Assembly: GCA_950022295.1 (NCBI GenBank)
Contig: OX465596.1
Span: forward strand, 127,886,501 to 127,950,500
Source of the DNA: Bromus sterilis
Taxonomy: Eukaryota > Streptophyta > Magnoliopsida > Poales > Poaceae
DNA length: 64,000 bases
Direction of reading: 5' to 3'
This document shows positions 25,401 through 35,126 of this stretch, piece by piece. How positions within the stretch are numbered: position 1 is the first letter of the stretch; each line of letters starts with the position of its first letter. The notes under the pieces are model-generated. The model searched no databases, was not told where the DNA came from, and saw nothing but the letters and a program-made list of their open reading frames with translations. Both the position numbers and the translations under genes were made by a program.

Positions 25401-25995
25401 TAATCTGAGAAGCAACTCTACTAGTCATGACCAATGGAGCTACATTTGGGGTAGCAAGAAGTTCAGCACTGCCAGAGCTTATAGTTCCTTGATTGGAGTT
25501 AAATCTGTACCACCACACTTCAACTGGATCTGGACAACCATTTTCCAACCAAAGCATAAAGTCTTCTTCTGGTTGCTAATACAAGATAGACTAAACACAA
25601 GGAACCTCCTCAGAAGAAAAACTTTCCATCTGCAGACTTATAACTGTGCAACTCTCAATTTCCAAAGTGAAGAAACAATGCATCACCTGTTCTGGACATG
25701 CCCATTTGCATATTCTTGCTGGGACTTTATATGCCCAAACAGAACCATCAATGCATCAATTCTTGAAGCTATCACTGACATGAAACTGAAACGGAATGTC
25801 GCATTCTCAGTAGACATCATAATCATTGTTGCTTGGTGCATATGGATGACAAGAAATGACAAAATCTTCAGAAACAAAACTCCCTCCATGTTACACTGGA
25901 AGGAACACTACTTCAGTGAACTGAAACTCTTGAGATTAAGGATAAAAAACAAACATTCAGAGTCATTAAAAGAATGGCTTGATTCTAGAATGTAA
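22408..25995 (+). pseudogene. LINE ORF2 (endonuclease, reverse transcriptase), broken
   Basis: The AP-type endonuclease begins near 22408 (ILNWNVRGINAKDKW; VCLQETKRE) and continues past a TAG at 22744-22746 (WIIMGDFNFIRSPDDR), with further stops and shifts up to 23460. Reverse transcriptase occupies 23466-24365 (GKSPGPNGFNNEF, FRPISLLN, KLDFEKAFDT, GVRQGDPL). A shift in a C6 run at 24339-24344 moves it to another frame, which holds the catalytic YADD (QYADDTLIV, near 24457) and runs to 25002. The C-terminal zf-RVT-type region (FFWLLIQDRLNTRNLL, HHLFWTCPFAYSCW) ends at the stop at 25993. All catalytic motifs are recognisable, but at least three stops or shifts make it inactive. Confidence 0.9.
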
Positions 25996-26108
25996 ATTCT
26001 TTTTGTTTTTTTCTTCTGGGCTTAGCTCAAGCCATGTAAACTTTTGTTATTATTTTAATAAAGTAAAAGCTACAGTGGGGTTTTGCCCTAGTGTTTCCCC
26101 CCTCAAAA

Positions 26109-26123
26109 AATATGTATATCAAA
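26109..26123. repeat. Right target duplication of the LINE
   Basis: Exact second copy of AATATGTATATCAAA (see 18635-18649). It is preceded by the A-rich LINE end. Confidence 0.93.
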
Positions 26124-26975
26124 TATACCTTCATCTCTCTTGGCGACCTTGCCATCCTTCTTGTCCTTTAGGTACTTGGGCAATTGCATTTCCAGTGACC
26201 TTCACCCTTGCAGTAGAAGCACTCAACTCCGGGTTTGGGCTTAGGTGCCTTTGGAGGAACAACAACTGACTTTCCATCCCTTTCGGGGCCACCTCTCTTA
26301 GCCTTCTCCCGCCTGCTTGACTTATCAAACTCAGTGGTCTTGTTGACCATGAAAACAACGTGCTCCTTCTTGATCTCAACCTCAGCACTCTTCATCATGC
26401 CGAACAACTCAGAAGGGGTTTTGGTCATCCCCTGCATGTTGTAGTTCAGCACAAAGCCTTTGTAGCTAGGGGGAAGCGAATTCAACACCCTATCAATAGC
26501 AAGTTCATCTGGAATCTGACATTCCAGAGAATTCAAGCATTGAACGTAGCCAAACATCTTGACCACGTGCTTACTCACGCTGCGTGCTCGTCCATCTTTG
26601 CTGAGAAGAAGGCTTCAGAAGCCTCATACCGTTCAACCCTGGCTTGAGGCGCAAAGACCACCTTGAGGTCGGTGATAATCTCATATGAACCCATCCTCTC
26701 AAAGCGTTTCTGCAACTCAGCCTCCATGGAGTAGAGCATGCCACTCTGGACAAGGTTGTAATCATCAGTCTTGGAGACATAGACATTCTTCTATCCTGAC
26801 TGGCATCATCTGCTGGTGCGTCACCTAATGCGCCCTCTAGTACGTATTCCATTTTGAGGGGAACGAGGAGAATCCTCAGGGTGCGGAACCAGTTGGTGCA
26901 GTTTGACCCATCAGTTTTCAGTTTGTCTTTCTCTAGGAACGATCCTAAGTTGAACGAGGGGCGTGGTACTGCCAT
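26109..26975 (-). pseudogene. Copia gag of element F, broken
   Basis: Minus-strand from ATG 26975 (MAVPRPSFNLGSFLEKDKL). The capsid part (NCTNWFRTLRILLVPLK) reads until about 26795, where the frame shifts. The remaining frames, with a TGA near 26580, carry IPDELAIDRVLNSLPPSYKG and a CCHC knuckle (CFYCKGEGHWKCNC near 26205). The sequence then continues into protease on the other side of the LINE. Typical BARE/Angela gag of the normal order; two lesions make it inactive. Confidence 0.88.
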
Positions 26976-27921
26976 CTACAAAGTTTTATTCACAAGGATA
27001 CATATTTATACTTTTATTCATAATGTGGAGTTTTCAATTTAATCTTCAAAATTCTAGAAAATCTCCCACTTAGATAAACACCTGTCAATTTAACTAAGTG
27101 ATTACAAAATCCCAGACCCCATACCTCCCCTGATCGTCACGACCATCAGTATGCGACCCAGGTAGGCCTCTAAGCCAATCACATCAGGTATGTGACTCGT
27201 GCTCGATCTTTCGATCTACTGTGTTCCAGGCCCGCATCTACAAACGTCAAGCATGCCAATCGAACCTTGATGTTAGATGTTCAGCAAGGCCATATCTGCA
27301 TATGCCAGGCTTGCCGAACCCAACCTCATGCGAACGCCGTTTAATATGTGTGACACCCGGTTTGTACCGAATGTCGGCCATATGGGAGAACCTTCCAGCG
27401 GTTCCCACCAAGGGAGAACACAATGTTGGTATTGTCAGAGATGATCATATTCGTGCTACCGTTGTCTTATCTAGCATACTAGCATAAACATGAAGTAAAA
27501 CTGTAAATCATACAAACTATGATCCACCTTCATGCAAAGCAAAGTCAAACGCCTTTCTACTTTAACTTGTGCAAGTTTTAAGTGGTTGCTAGGGGTTTCG
27601 AGAGAGAGAACCGTTTCTATGCTGCGAAAAACATGCCACAACACCGTCTCCCATCCGTCTCTATTACACTCCTGTCGGGGCCCTCCGTTGCAAAAATCTT
27701 CGCATCGCTAATGCAAAGAGACAGACATCCCCCAGCCACTTTATATTGTACAAGCCATATGTCAAGCGTGGAACCAGTCTCGCGTAAACGCGTAAGGTCA
27801 GTTGGGGGCCGCTTCATAAAAAAATGGCGCAATGCTAAATGAGTACACGTGGGAGGGTGACGAATGAAGATTCGATGCCCACATCCTAGATGTGTTCTAC
27901 CCATACAAAACATCTACGCAT
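26976..27921 (-). other. Element F untranslated leader
   Basis: About 0.95 kb between the primer site and gag. No convincing ORF. BARE-type elements are known for a long leader; nothing further is visible. Confidence 0.65.
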
Positions 27922-27932
27922 CTCTGATACCA
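27922..27932 (-). other. Primer binding site of element F
   Basis: Minus-strand TGGTATCAGAG, matching the initiator tRNA-Met site except for the last base. It lies four bases after the LTR end CCCA at 27937. Confidence 0.82.
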
Positions 27933-27936
27933 CTAT

Positions 27937-28490
27937 TGGGATACGGGGCAGAAAACACAAATTTTTCATACCTACAGTACCCAAACCCAAGATCTATGCT
28001 ATGGTGATGTAAAGTAACGGAGGGAATCAGTGTTCATACCTTTGATGACCGAAAGAGGGAAACGCTCTTGCGAACGTGGCTGGCATAGACTCTGAACTAC
28101 GACCTTCTTGTCCTGTAGTAGACCATCGGCGAGGATGACTCTCGGTTGACCTCCAGCGATGAAGTAGCACCACATGTGTACTGCCTCGAAGATATTATAC
28201 ATGTACGGTACAACCGATGTTCCTCCCGGGCCCCGAACCAGGCGAGCAGCGGAAGAAAGACGGATTCGGATCCCGGCTCCAGCAGAGCGACGGCCTGCCT
28301 TATGGTTGAGAACTCTAATCCAGGTGCAGACTCCAAACAAGGGGAGTCCACTTCCAGGAAGGAGAAGGAGAGAGAGAGGAATAATTGTGTGTTGGAAAAA
28401 GGGGGGTGTACCCCTCCTTTTATAGGCCAAGGGGGGGTGCCATCCTCCTCCCCTCCACCATGTGGGATTAAACTCCCAAGGGGGGGAGTG
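27937..28490 (-). repeat. Element F 5' LTR, 3' part
   Basis: Downstream third of the F LTR, cut at 28490 by the C-family solo LTR. The other part is 46931-48077, and the joined length is about 1.70 kb, as expected for BARE-type LTRs. Bases 28486-28490 (GAGTG) are the left duplication of the C insertion. Confidence 0.88.
28417..28425 (-). promoter_or_regulatory. TATA box of the F LTR
   Basis: TATAAAAGG on the minus strand, followed by a purine-rich stretch. Its position in the downstream half of a BARE-type LTR fits the known promoter of that group. Start site not determined. Confidence 0.6.
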
Positions 28491-29540
28491 TGTAAGGCCT
28501 GATATGCGGTACTATTCCAGATCTAGATGTTTCCATCCAGATCCGGGGACGAAGCACATATCGGTCCCACCGCGACATATGACATAGCCATATGCCCCGG
28601 ATTTCCAACATGATATCACAACATTACAGATACAAGGATACAACATCTCATACAATCGGCATATAAATTCCTTAAATACAATATAACAACAGAAGATACA
28701 TGTCTGAGTACATACTACAATCAAATGCCTAGTGGAAAAGAGAAAAACATCGATCCCCATAACCACACGGGTCCAGGCCCTCCGCCGGGATCCGCCTAAC
28801 TAGTCATCGTCGAGTCTCCACGTGAAACGTCGATCACCATACCTGTTGTCGATCAAGAACCATGAAAAGAGTTTGGGGGTAGTATGATGAGTACAGAGGT
28901 ACTCAGCATCCAACTGTAGTGGTCATCTGACCCAGCAAGGACTTCATCACTCGTCATTCTAGGACAACTAGTAGTTCACGGTAAGGATGGGGTAAGTGCT
29001 GAGGTCGCTGCCGCACTAGCATTTATGAAGTGGCTAACGATCTAGAGAGTAAGATAAGAAGCCAAGCATTCGATGAGGAATCGCCTCCAACAAGTCTTGC
29101 TATCAACTACTTACGCAAACATAACACCTATCCTATCCTTGTCCGCCTCTTCGCATCCCGACGAAGAAGAAGCAGTCAAGGCGCACACACACGTTGATCA
29201 AGTTATATTAAGATTATCTCAGTTGTTGTTGTCTATGAACAAGGAGTAGGTCTCAAGTCGTCCATAAACGTGGACACGGCTTCTCGAAAATATTGAACCC
29301 TGTAGGGGTGTACCAACTGCCCATTACAAGGCTCTGCACGCACGCCCATCTCTCTCAGTTGCTACCCATGATAGGCAACCATTTTATGATTTAGTCCCAA
29401 GAGATCCGGAACGACAGGTCCCTCTAACTAACAACGCGCAAATCTGGGTGGCCCCGGTGAGTCGAGATCCAACTCAAAAGCCGGCCGCGCTCTCGAATCG
29501 GCCTCTACCGTCTGGACGAGGTCGGATAGGTTGCCCAAAC
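28491..29540 (-). repeat. C-family solo LTR, 3' part
   Basis: Matches the reverse complement of about 51290-52324. Ends at the element B junction. No gene; the ORFs seen are short and not conserved between the two C copies. Confidence 0.85.
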
Positions 29541-29542
29541 TC

Positions 29543-29571
29543 TATAAATGAGTGTGATCACATATCAAGTG
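29543..29571 (+). repeat. 29-bp filler copied from inside the B LTR
   Basis: These 29 bases repeat 29736-29764 exactly (TATAAATGAG ... ATCAAGTG). They stand where the first 14 bases of the B 5' LTR (present in the 3' LTR at 39592-39605) should be. Confidence 0.85.
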
Positions 29572-30517
29572 TTAGGTAATGTGCTAGGATCAATTTCACT
29601 TTGCATTCATGAAAGAAATCAAAGGAAATTCAAATTCAAAAGCAAATGGGAGAAGGAACACCCCCTAGATGAATTAATTCAAAAGGCCAGATAAAAATCT
29701 TCTCCAAAAATTCATGTTAGAATTTTGAAAAGTCTTATAAATGAGTGTGATCACATATCAAGTGATGTGGGACCCACCCCATGCTCATAGATTTTTCAAA
29801 TATTCAAACAGTGCCTTGGAATTAAAGAAATACCCCTATTTGATTTAAAATTCAAATCATTTGAATTTTAAAAATGTTGAAACTTTATGAGTGGCTATTC
29901 TATATTATTATGAAGCCACATAAAAATTTTCAACATTTAATAAAATGCCTAGCTATTTATTTTAGCTCAGCAAAACAAATGTCAGAAAAGAAAAACAAAA
30001 AAGAAAGAAGAAACGCTTACCTGGCGCCCAGGCGAGAGCGGCCCACCCAGCCCAGCCGGCCCACAGGGGCAGCGGGGTCTTCTTCCCCGTCCCGCGCCTC
30101 CAAGCTGCTCGGTGGAATGCCACCGAGTCAGCCGGGGACGACACGTCGTCGTCGAAGACCTTCCGTGCCGCCCCGTGCCCTCTTCTCGCGTCCTGGAGAC
30201 GTCTCGCAGCCGCCCCATTTAATTCCCCCCCTCCTCGTCGTCTTCCCCTTCCTCTCTCGCCCGATTCATCGCCGCCCGAGGACCGCCGTGGAGCACGCCG
30301 CCGAGTCCACGCAGCCACCGTCGTCCCCGAGCCGTGCCGCCGTGTCCAGAAGAACCGCAGCAGGCGTCTTCGTCGTTCCCCTCAACCAATCGAGCCCGAG
30401 CGCCTCAGCAGACGACGCCAGCTTCACCGAGGAGTCATCGGACCCGCAAGTCGCCGTCGTCGAATTCGCCGCCACCACGACCTCCCCGACCTCCCTGACT
30501 CCTCTGCTAGCTTCAGG

Positions 30518-30523
30518 GTGAGC
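30518..30523 (+). promoter_or_regulatory. Conserved splice-donor-like site GTGAGC in the LTR
   Basis: AGG|GTGAGC at the 3' edge of the GC-rich block. The same GTGAGC is found at the equivalent place in the B 3' LTR (40544), I (60991), G (52516) and A (minus strand, 14194, 5031, 6776). Whether it is used is not known. Confidence 0.4.
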
Positions 30524-33002
30524 TTCTTCATCCGCCCCGGCCAACCCCGGAGTATTTCTCCTTCTCCTTTGCGTTTTGCCATGAAAGCCGAGCACGGCCT
30601 CCGCCATGGATGAGCTCGAGGTCGCCCCTGTGCCCCTTCGTCTCAGCCAGAGCGTGCGTTATGTTCCCCTCCACCCCAGCATCTCAACGCGCTACTTCCC
30701 GTCCGTTTTGATGCACGAAATCGTCCACTGCCTCTAGACCGAGCCACGGCCGCCGCCAACGGTCGTCGCCAGCGCAGCTCCGGTGCCCCCCAAGGTCCCC
30801 CGAGTTCACCACGAGACGCGGACGAGCTCGAGGAGCCGTCCCGTGCTCTCCCCGTGCCAAATGGTGGCCGGGAGCACCCTGCCCATGCAGCGCCGCCGCG
30901 GTCCAGTCGCCGGCATTTAGCCGCCGGCGTGTCAGCCAAACTCCCTCCCTTAATCACTCGCCTAATGACCCCTGGGTCACTGACCAGTGGGCCCAGTGGC
31001 TTAATTAAGCCACTGGATTAATTAACCCAACGGATTAACTCACCCAGCCACTGACAGGTGGGACCCTCTTGTCAGCCCCCCCTTACGTCAGCACTGACGC
31101 AGTAAATCAATTTAAATGAATTTCCAGAGATTATTTGAATTAAAAGAATTCCAGAAATTCCAGAAAATACCCCAAACTTTGGAAATTCATAGAAAATTCA
31201 TATTAACTCCAAATTGGACAAATAATATATGAAAAATGATCAGGAGAAAATTATCTTTCCAAATATGCAACTTTCAACTCTGTTTGAGTTGAATTTAAAA
31301 TGTGATCAGTAGCATTTGCTATTTGATTTAAATGGAATTAAATCAAATATTTTTGCAACTTGAACCATGGCAACATGCTACATTTCAATCACACATCAGA
31401 GGCATATCATACACATTTCCAAAAGGTTCAAAATGATCAAACTATGTCACATGCAACTTGGTTAATTTGAATCCAAATGTGGAGTTTTAATTTGCAATTC
31501 AATTTGCAATATACTCCATTTAAATGGAATTGCTTCACACATCAAAGCATGTACATCAAGATTCAAACTTCCATCATGTGTTTGTGCATTGTATTTACTT
31601 TGCTACTTTGCTTGTTGTTTGTCGAGTAGAGGTGGAACCGGCGCAGGAGGCTGCCCCCTTCGTTGAAGACCCAGAACCCGAACCTCGTCAGCAAGGCAAG
31701 CAAACCCCCATTGAGCATGTCGATAAAATCCCACTTCCCTCTGATGTCTCTCTTATGCATTGTTTAGGATGATCACCATGATTCGTTTCTACCGCATAGA
31801 TGAACCCATTCCTTTGCATGACCTATCATTTTGTCACAGTAGTAAGCAAACCACAATCCTAGCAAATGTAGGAGTTGTTTGATATCATGTGGCCCCTGCA
31901 ATGTTACTGCTTATTGCATGCTTAGTATGATACCCTGTTGTTACTGTGATGTGAGTCGGGATGGGAATGATCATGTTGAGGATGGTAGAAAAGTGTTGGT
32001 GAATCGACCCTAATACAAGGTGAACGATGAGAGGCTGTGTAGGAGTACACGGTGGGTTGTCTCGTTGAACACCGCCCTAGTACGAGTTCTTGTGTGGTGA
32101 TCCAAGATGAAGAGTACAACCACACATTGGGCTCACTGACCCCTCTCAACTTACTAACTCATCCCTTTCGGAGTTCTGGTAGGTCTGTGGCCTGGTTGCT
32201 CAGTGAGAGAACGTCTCATCCGAGACCGGCTTATGCACCACGCACACATCACTTGGGTCCACTTCGGTAAACCGGCCGGGTTCACGATTGTGGTAACCAA
32301 CCCAAGTAGGCGGCTTTCTCGGACTAGATCGGCTATGAGGTAACAGTTGTGGTGAGCATCCTCGCCGACACTTCTTGAACGGTGTCGAGTACAAAGGCGG
32401 TAAATGATGGTCATGTGTGTGTAGCGGTACACCCCTGCAGGGTTAACAAAACTATTCGAATAGCCGCGTCCGCGGTTATGGACTGCTTGGAAAGCTTAAC
32501 TTGATTATTAGACAACTTGAACTGGATGCTTCTAAAACACACCAAGATAAGTGTGAGTGCTATGGCGTGCTTTCTCGTGGGGAAGTCGAGGAAGGAAACA
32601 TGGTGGTGTAATTGGTTGGAGAAGGTAGTGGACTCGTGTACGCTTCTTACCTCAAAGTCTGGTACTCGTAGTTCAGGATTAGCCAAGTCAAAGCTGGCAC
32701 TTCTGCAAGTGAACCCCACCTCCCTTTACCTTGATACATGTGCATGAGTAGTATAGCTCCTATGTAAGTCTTGCTGAGTACGACTTTGTACTCACGTTTG
32801 CTTAATCTATGTTTTAGAGGATGCCACTGACCCCGAAGGTGGCTTCTTCATCGAGCTGGACGACTGAAGACCAACTTGTCTAGTCCAAGTCAGACGACTG
32901 GTTCCCTCGTGGAGGGCTTGTTTTAAAATAAGGCTTCTAAAGCCATTTGTTAAACTTGTCTGTACTCAGACATAATTTGCTTCCGTTTGTGTTGTAATGT
33001 TG

Positions 33003-33020
33003 GATCACATGTTTGTGATC
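33003..33020 (+). promoter_or_regulatory. Hairpin upstream of the LTR poly(A) signal
   Basis: Stem GATCACA / TGTGATC with loop TGTT. The same stem with a different loop occurs in I (63353-63370) and D (59989-60006, minus). In A the closing pair is G-C instead of A-T (2641-2658, minus), a compensating change. Confidence 0.6.
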
Positions 33021-33046
33021 TCTGTTTGCATTCTATAAGAGTTATC

Positions 33047-33052
33047 AATAAA
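33047..33052 (+). terminator. Poly(A) signal of the B 5' LTR
   Basis: AATAAA shortly after the hairpin at 33003-33020; the 3' LTR has the same string after its own hairpin (near 43096). It marks the likely R/U5 border. Confidence 0.65.
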
Positions 33053-33222
33053 ATTGTACACTTTGTAGAGAATTGCAATGGTACCTGCTGTTCATACAAG
33101 GCATGTGTGCTGCGCGTATGTTTATAACATGCATGTCTTTGTATGGGTTTTCGAGACCTTAGTTGTGTTCTGGCCGGCGGTCTTTCATACACCAAGTGGC
33201 CCTTAGATGTGCGCAGCTTGGG

Positions 33223-33256
33223 GCATCGCGATGCGATTGTTCGAGACTCCGTCTCG
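33223..33256 (+). promoter_or_regulatory. U5 palindrome and covarying hairpin
   Basis: The perfect 12-bp palindrome GCATCGCGATGC (33223-33234) is followed by the hairpin CGAGAC-TCC-GTCTCG (33242-33256). D has the same stem (59754-59768, minus). I has CGTGAC-TTT-GTCACG (63607-63621), and A has GTGAC/GTCAC. Located in U5, it would be in the leader of genomic RNA. A role in RNA dimerisation or packaging is my inference only. Confidence 0.55.
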
Positions 33257-33598
33257 TGCACACTTTGTGGTATGATCGAGCCCGCCCTAGACCCCGACTA
33301 AGTGATCGGGCTGGAGTAAGTCTATGTAAGAATTTTGAGATAGTCGATAGTATGGTTGAGGCGAATTGTCTTTGAATATGGGAGTTCACCACCCATATCA
33401 TTAAACTTGTGTGCGGACGATGAGGACCCATCTCAGTTGATCATCCGGCCTGGATGGGATGCCCCTCACGTACGATGCTTTCCGAGAACGTTCTGTGCTT
33501 GGCCTTGTCTGCTTAGACAAGTGGGTACGGTTCTCGGCTCTCCATATGGCTATGTCTTAGCTGTACTTGCATACGCTAACCCCGGGTCCCGACAGACT

Positions 33599-33610
33599 TG
33601 GTATCAGAGC
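33599..33610 (+). other. Primer binding site of element B
   Basis: TGGTATCAGAGC, a perfect initiator tRNA-Met site, four bases after the LTR end at 33594. Confidence 0.93.
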
Positions 33611-34016
33611 AAGACTGACTGCAGGACTAGTAGCCTTGGCCGAAGTCGAGTCTAGCCTTCTATAGTTATATAGTTACTCTGGGTATATAAGGGAACAACG
33701 TAAGGCTTCTTTTTTCTACTTACCCCCTTCGTTCTGAGTTCTGAGTCACCCTCATCTTATTCTACGGGAAGATAGGACTAGGCTCTCCTCTGTCTCATTA
33801 GAACATCTCGTTGTTTGCTTCCTCATAGCCGTAGGAAAGTTGTGATCGGTCTGTTAGAGTGGTTATGCTCCTTGATTTATTACATCGTATGTAAGTGTTG
33901 TTTCCATGTTGTAAGAAATTGTCTTTTTCTTGCAATTACAACTGTTATGCTGTCCGAGTCATTCCAGGTGTATCTCATAATCTGATGCATTTGCAAGCTC
34001 CTTCTTTCTGTTTCCG
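33611..34016 (+). other. Element B leader
   Basis: About 0.4 kb, no ORF. It ends in a pyrimidine-rich run (CTCCTTCTTTCTGTTTCC) directly before the ORF0 ATG. A and D share this leader. Confidence 0.7.
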
Positions 34017-34796
34017 ATGGCAGATCTTCCCCCTCGGCAGATTGTTTGTTTGACCAGGTGCCTCGGTGTGCGTGGCCATCCCGCCACGTTGATCGAGATG
34101 ATGTCCTATGTGGGATATCGATGGTACCCTGAGTACAACGTTGAGGAGAAGTTCCACGACTTCAACCAGACGCAGTTCCACTGCATTTTCTGGATCTATC
34201 CGCACCACGTTGGAGTCACCCAGCCTATCCACTTTGGACATGGCATTGTCATTACCGATAACATGGCTGTGCAAGATGCTGCATACTCATGTATGACACT
34301 ACTGAGAGAGGAGCACACTTTGCTGAGAGAGACTTCTTTCCGCTATATCCCTGCTGCACTTCCAGGAGAAGAGGGATATTACACCGGACTCTACTCAGAT
34401 CACTCTGCAGAGGATCCCGCACTTCAGATGACTGCTAGGTTTGCTAGTGACAGAGATCGTGATGCACGCGCTCTCCGTTTCGAGCTCCACGCCACTCGTG
34501 TTCGTCTGTATCGAGCACTGACACTCTTGGCACCCTTTGTGAGCGTGGGATCAGTTGAGTTTGATGCGATCTATCCAGTGAGGACTCAGATGCCTTCTCG
34601 AGTTGCTTGGCCCGAGATTGGAGGCATTTTTCCACCCCGTGGTCCTTTGCTTCCACCCTACGCTGGACCTAGGCCCCATCCTTGCCCAAATGGATATCAA
34701 GGTCCACAAGCCTCCGTGTTTTCCGATGGTCACCTCCAGCTACCGGGATACGCGGGTAACTTTTATGAGGACTACTATGGAGATGGAGATGAGTGA
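34017..34796 (+). CDS. ORF0: intact 259-residue protein of unknown function upstream of gag
   Basis: Start ATG 34017, stop TGA 34794-34796. I do not recognise the family. It is not gag, protease, RT, integrase or an envelope-like protein: no signal peptide or long hydrophobic segment is seen. Visible traits are a Cys/Arg-rich start (RQIVCLTRCLGVRGHP), an aromatic region (YVGYRWYPEY, FNQTQFHCIFWIYPHH), a central helix-like segment (MAVQDAAYSCMTLLREEH), a Pro-rich part (GGIFPPRGPLLPPYAG) and an acidic Tyr-rich tail (FYEDYYGDGDE). Element D has the same ORF with identical length, about 49 substitutions by hand count (about 81% identity) and no gap. The equivalent site in E holds a different, broken ORF, and A has lost it. 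Extra ORFs are known in grass LTR elements; whether this one is described I cannot tell. Confidence 0.78.
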   Translation: MADLPPRQIVCLTRCLGVRGHPATLIEMMSYVGYRWYPEYNVEEKFHDFNQTQFHCIFWIYPHHVGVTQPIHFGHGIVITDNMAVQDAAYSCMTLLREEHTLLRETSFRYIPAALPGEEGYYTGLYSDHSAEDPALQMTARFASDRDRDARALRFELHATRVRLYRALTLLAPFVSVGSVEFDAIYPVRTQMPSRVAWPEIGGIFPPRGPLLPPYAGPRPHPCPNGYQGPQASVFSDGHLQLPGYAGNFYEDYYGDGDE

Positions 34797-35126
34797 GACC
34801 GCCTGTGGTCTTACTTAGTGATGATGTAGTATTAACTTAGTATATTGTAAGCAAGGTGTCTATGTTCCAGAGGCTTAGATAAATAATGTATAGGAAGTCA
34901 GAGTACCTCTGAAGGATGTATCATCTTCATCACGTTTGTATTAGCTTAGTGCTTGTACTAAAACGATGTATGGTTTGTATGACAGCTTGTGAATATATGG
35001 CTTGTATGCTTTTATCACCATGTTGTCAAGATGATTAGTTCCTTTACTCTGTAATCCTTCCAGTACTTCAATACCTTGTTTAGACTCTCCCAATCAACTC
35101 TGTTTGACTTTGGTTTTTCCTTCAGG
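34797..35126 (+). promoter_or_regulatory. ORF0-gag spacer ending in an acceptor-like site
   Basis: 330 bp without an ORF. The last bases before the gag ATG read TTTGGTTTTTCCTTCAG|G, a near-ideal plant 3' splice site. In D the same spacer is preserved except that the CACTA element sits in it, and its tract is slightly altered (TTTTCACCTTCAG). Use of the site is unproven. Confidence 0.45.

Larger units (their letters stand above)
18650..26108 (+). mobile_element. L1-type plant LINE, near full length (7.46 kb)
   Basis: Non-LTR retrotransposon inserted in Copia element F in the opposite orientation. It has two coding regions: ORF1 (18712 to about 22098) with a nucleocapsid-like knuckle, and ORF2 (about 22408-25995) with endonuclease, reverse transcriptase and a C-terminal Cys/His region. 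A short 3' UTR with AATAAA near 26057 and an A6 end follow, and a 15-bp exact target duplication bounds it. Length and the presence of a 5' end before ORF1 suggest it is not 5' truncated. Both ORFs carry frameshifts and stops. Confidence 0.92.
29571..33594 (+). repeat. Element B 5' LTR
   Basis: 4024 bp. Layout: AT-rich start, GC-rich block about 30020-30960 with a GTGAGC donor-like site at 30518, AT-rich 31080-31640, then R/U5. R/U5 carries a hairpin at 33003-33020, AATAAA at 33047-33052, palindrome 33223-33234, hairpin 33242-33256 and the end CCCGACA. A 215-residue frame (29874-30521) in the GC-rich block is Pro/Arg/Ser-rich and not recognised. Confidence 0.93.

Noticed and set aside
29874..30521. 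215-residue frame in the B LTR as a real protein gene
   Set aside because: Low-complexity Pro/Arg/Ser composition, frames open on both strands, and the second copy in the 3' LTR is only the LTR duplicate. Kept as an observation, not as a gene.
33599..33610. tRNA gene fragment
   Set aside because: Only the 12-base primer complement is present at this and the equivalent sites; no cloverleaf.
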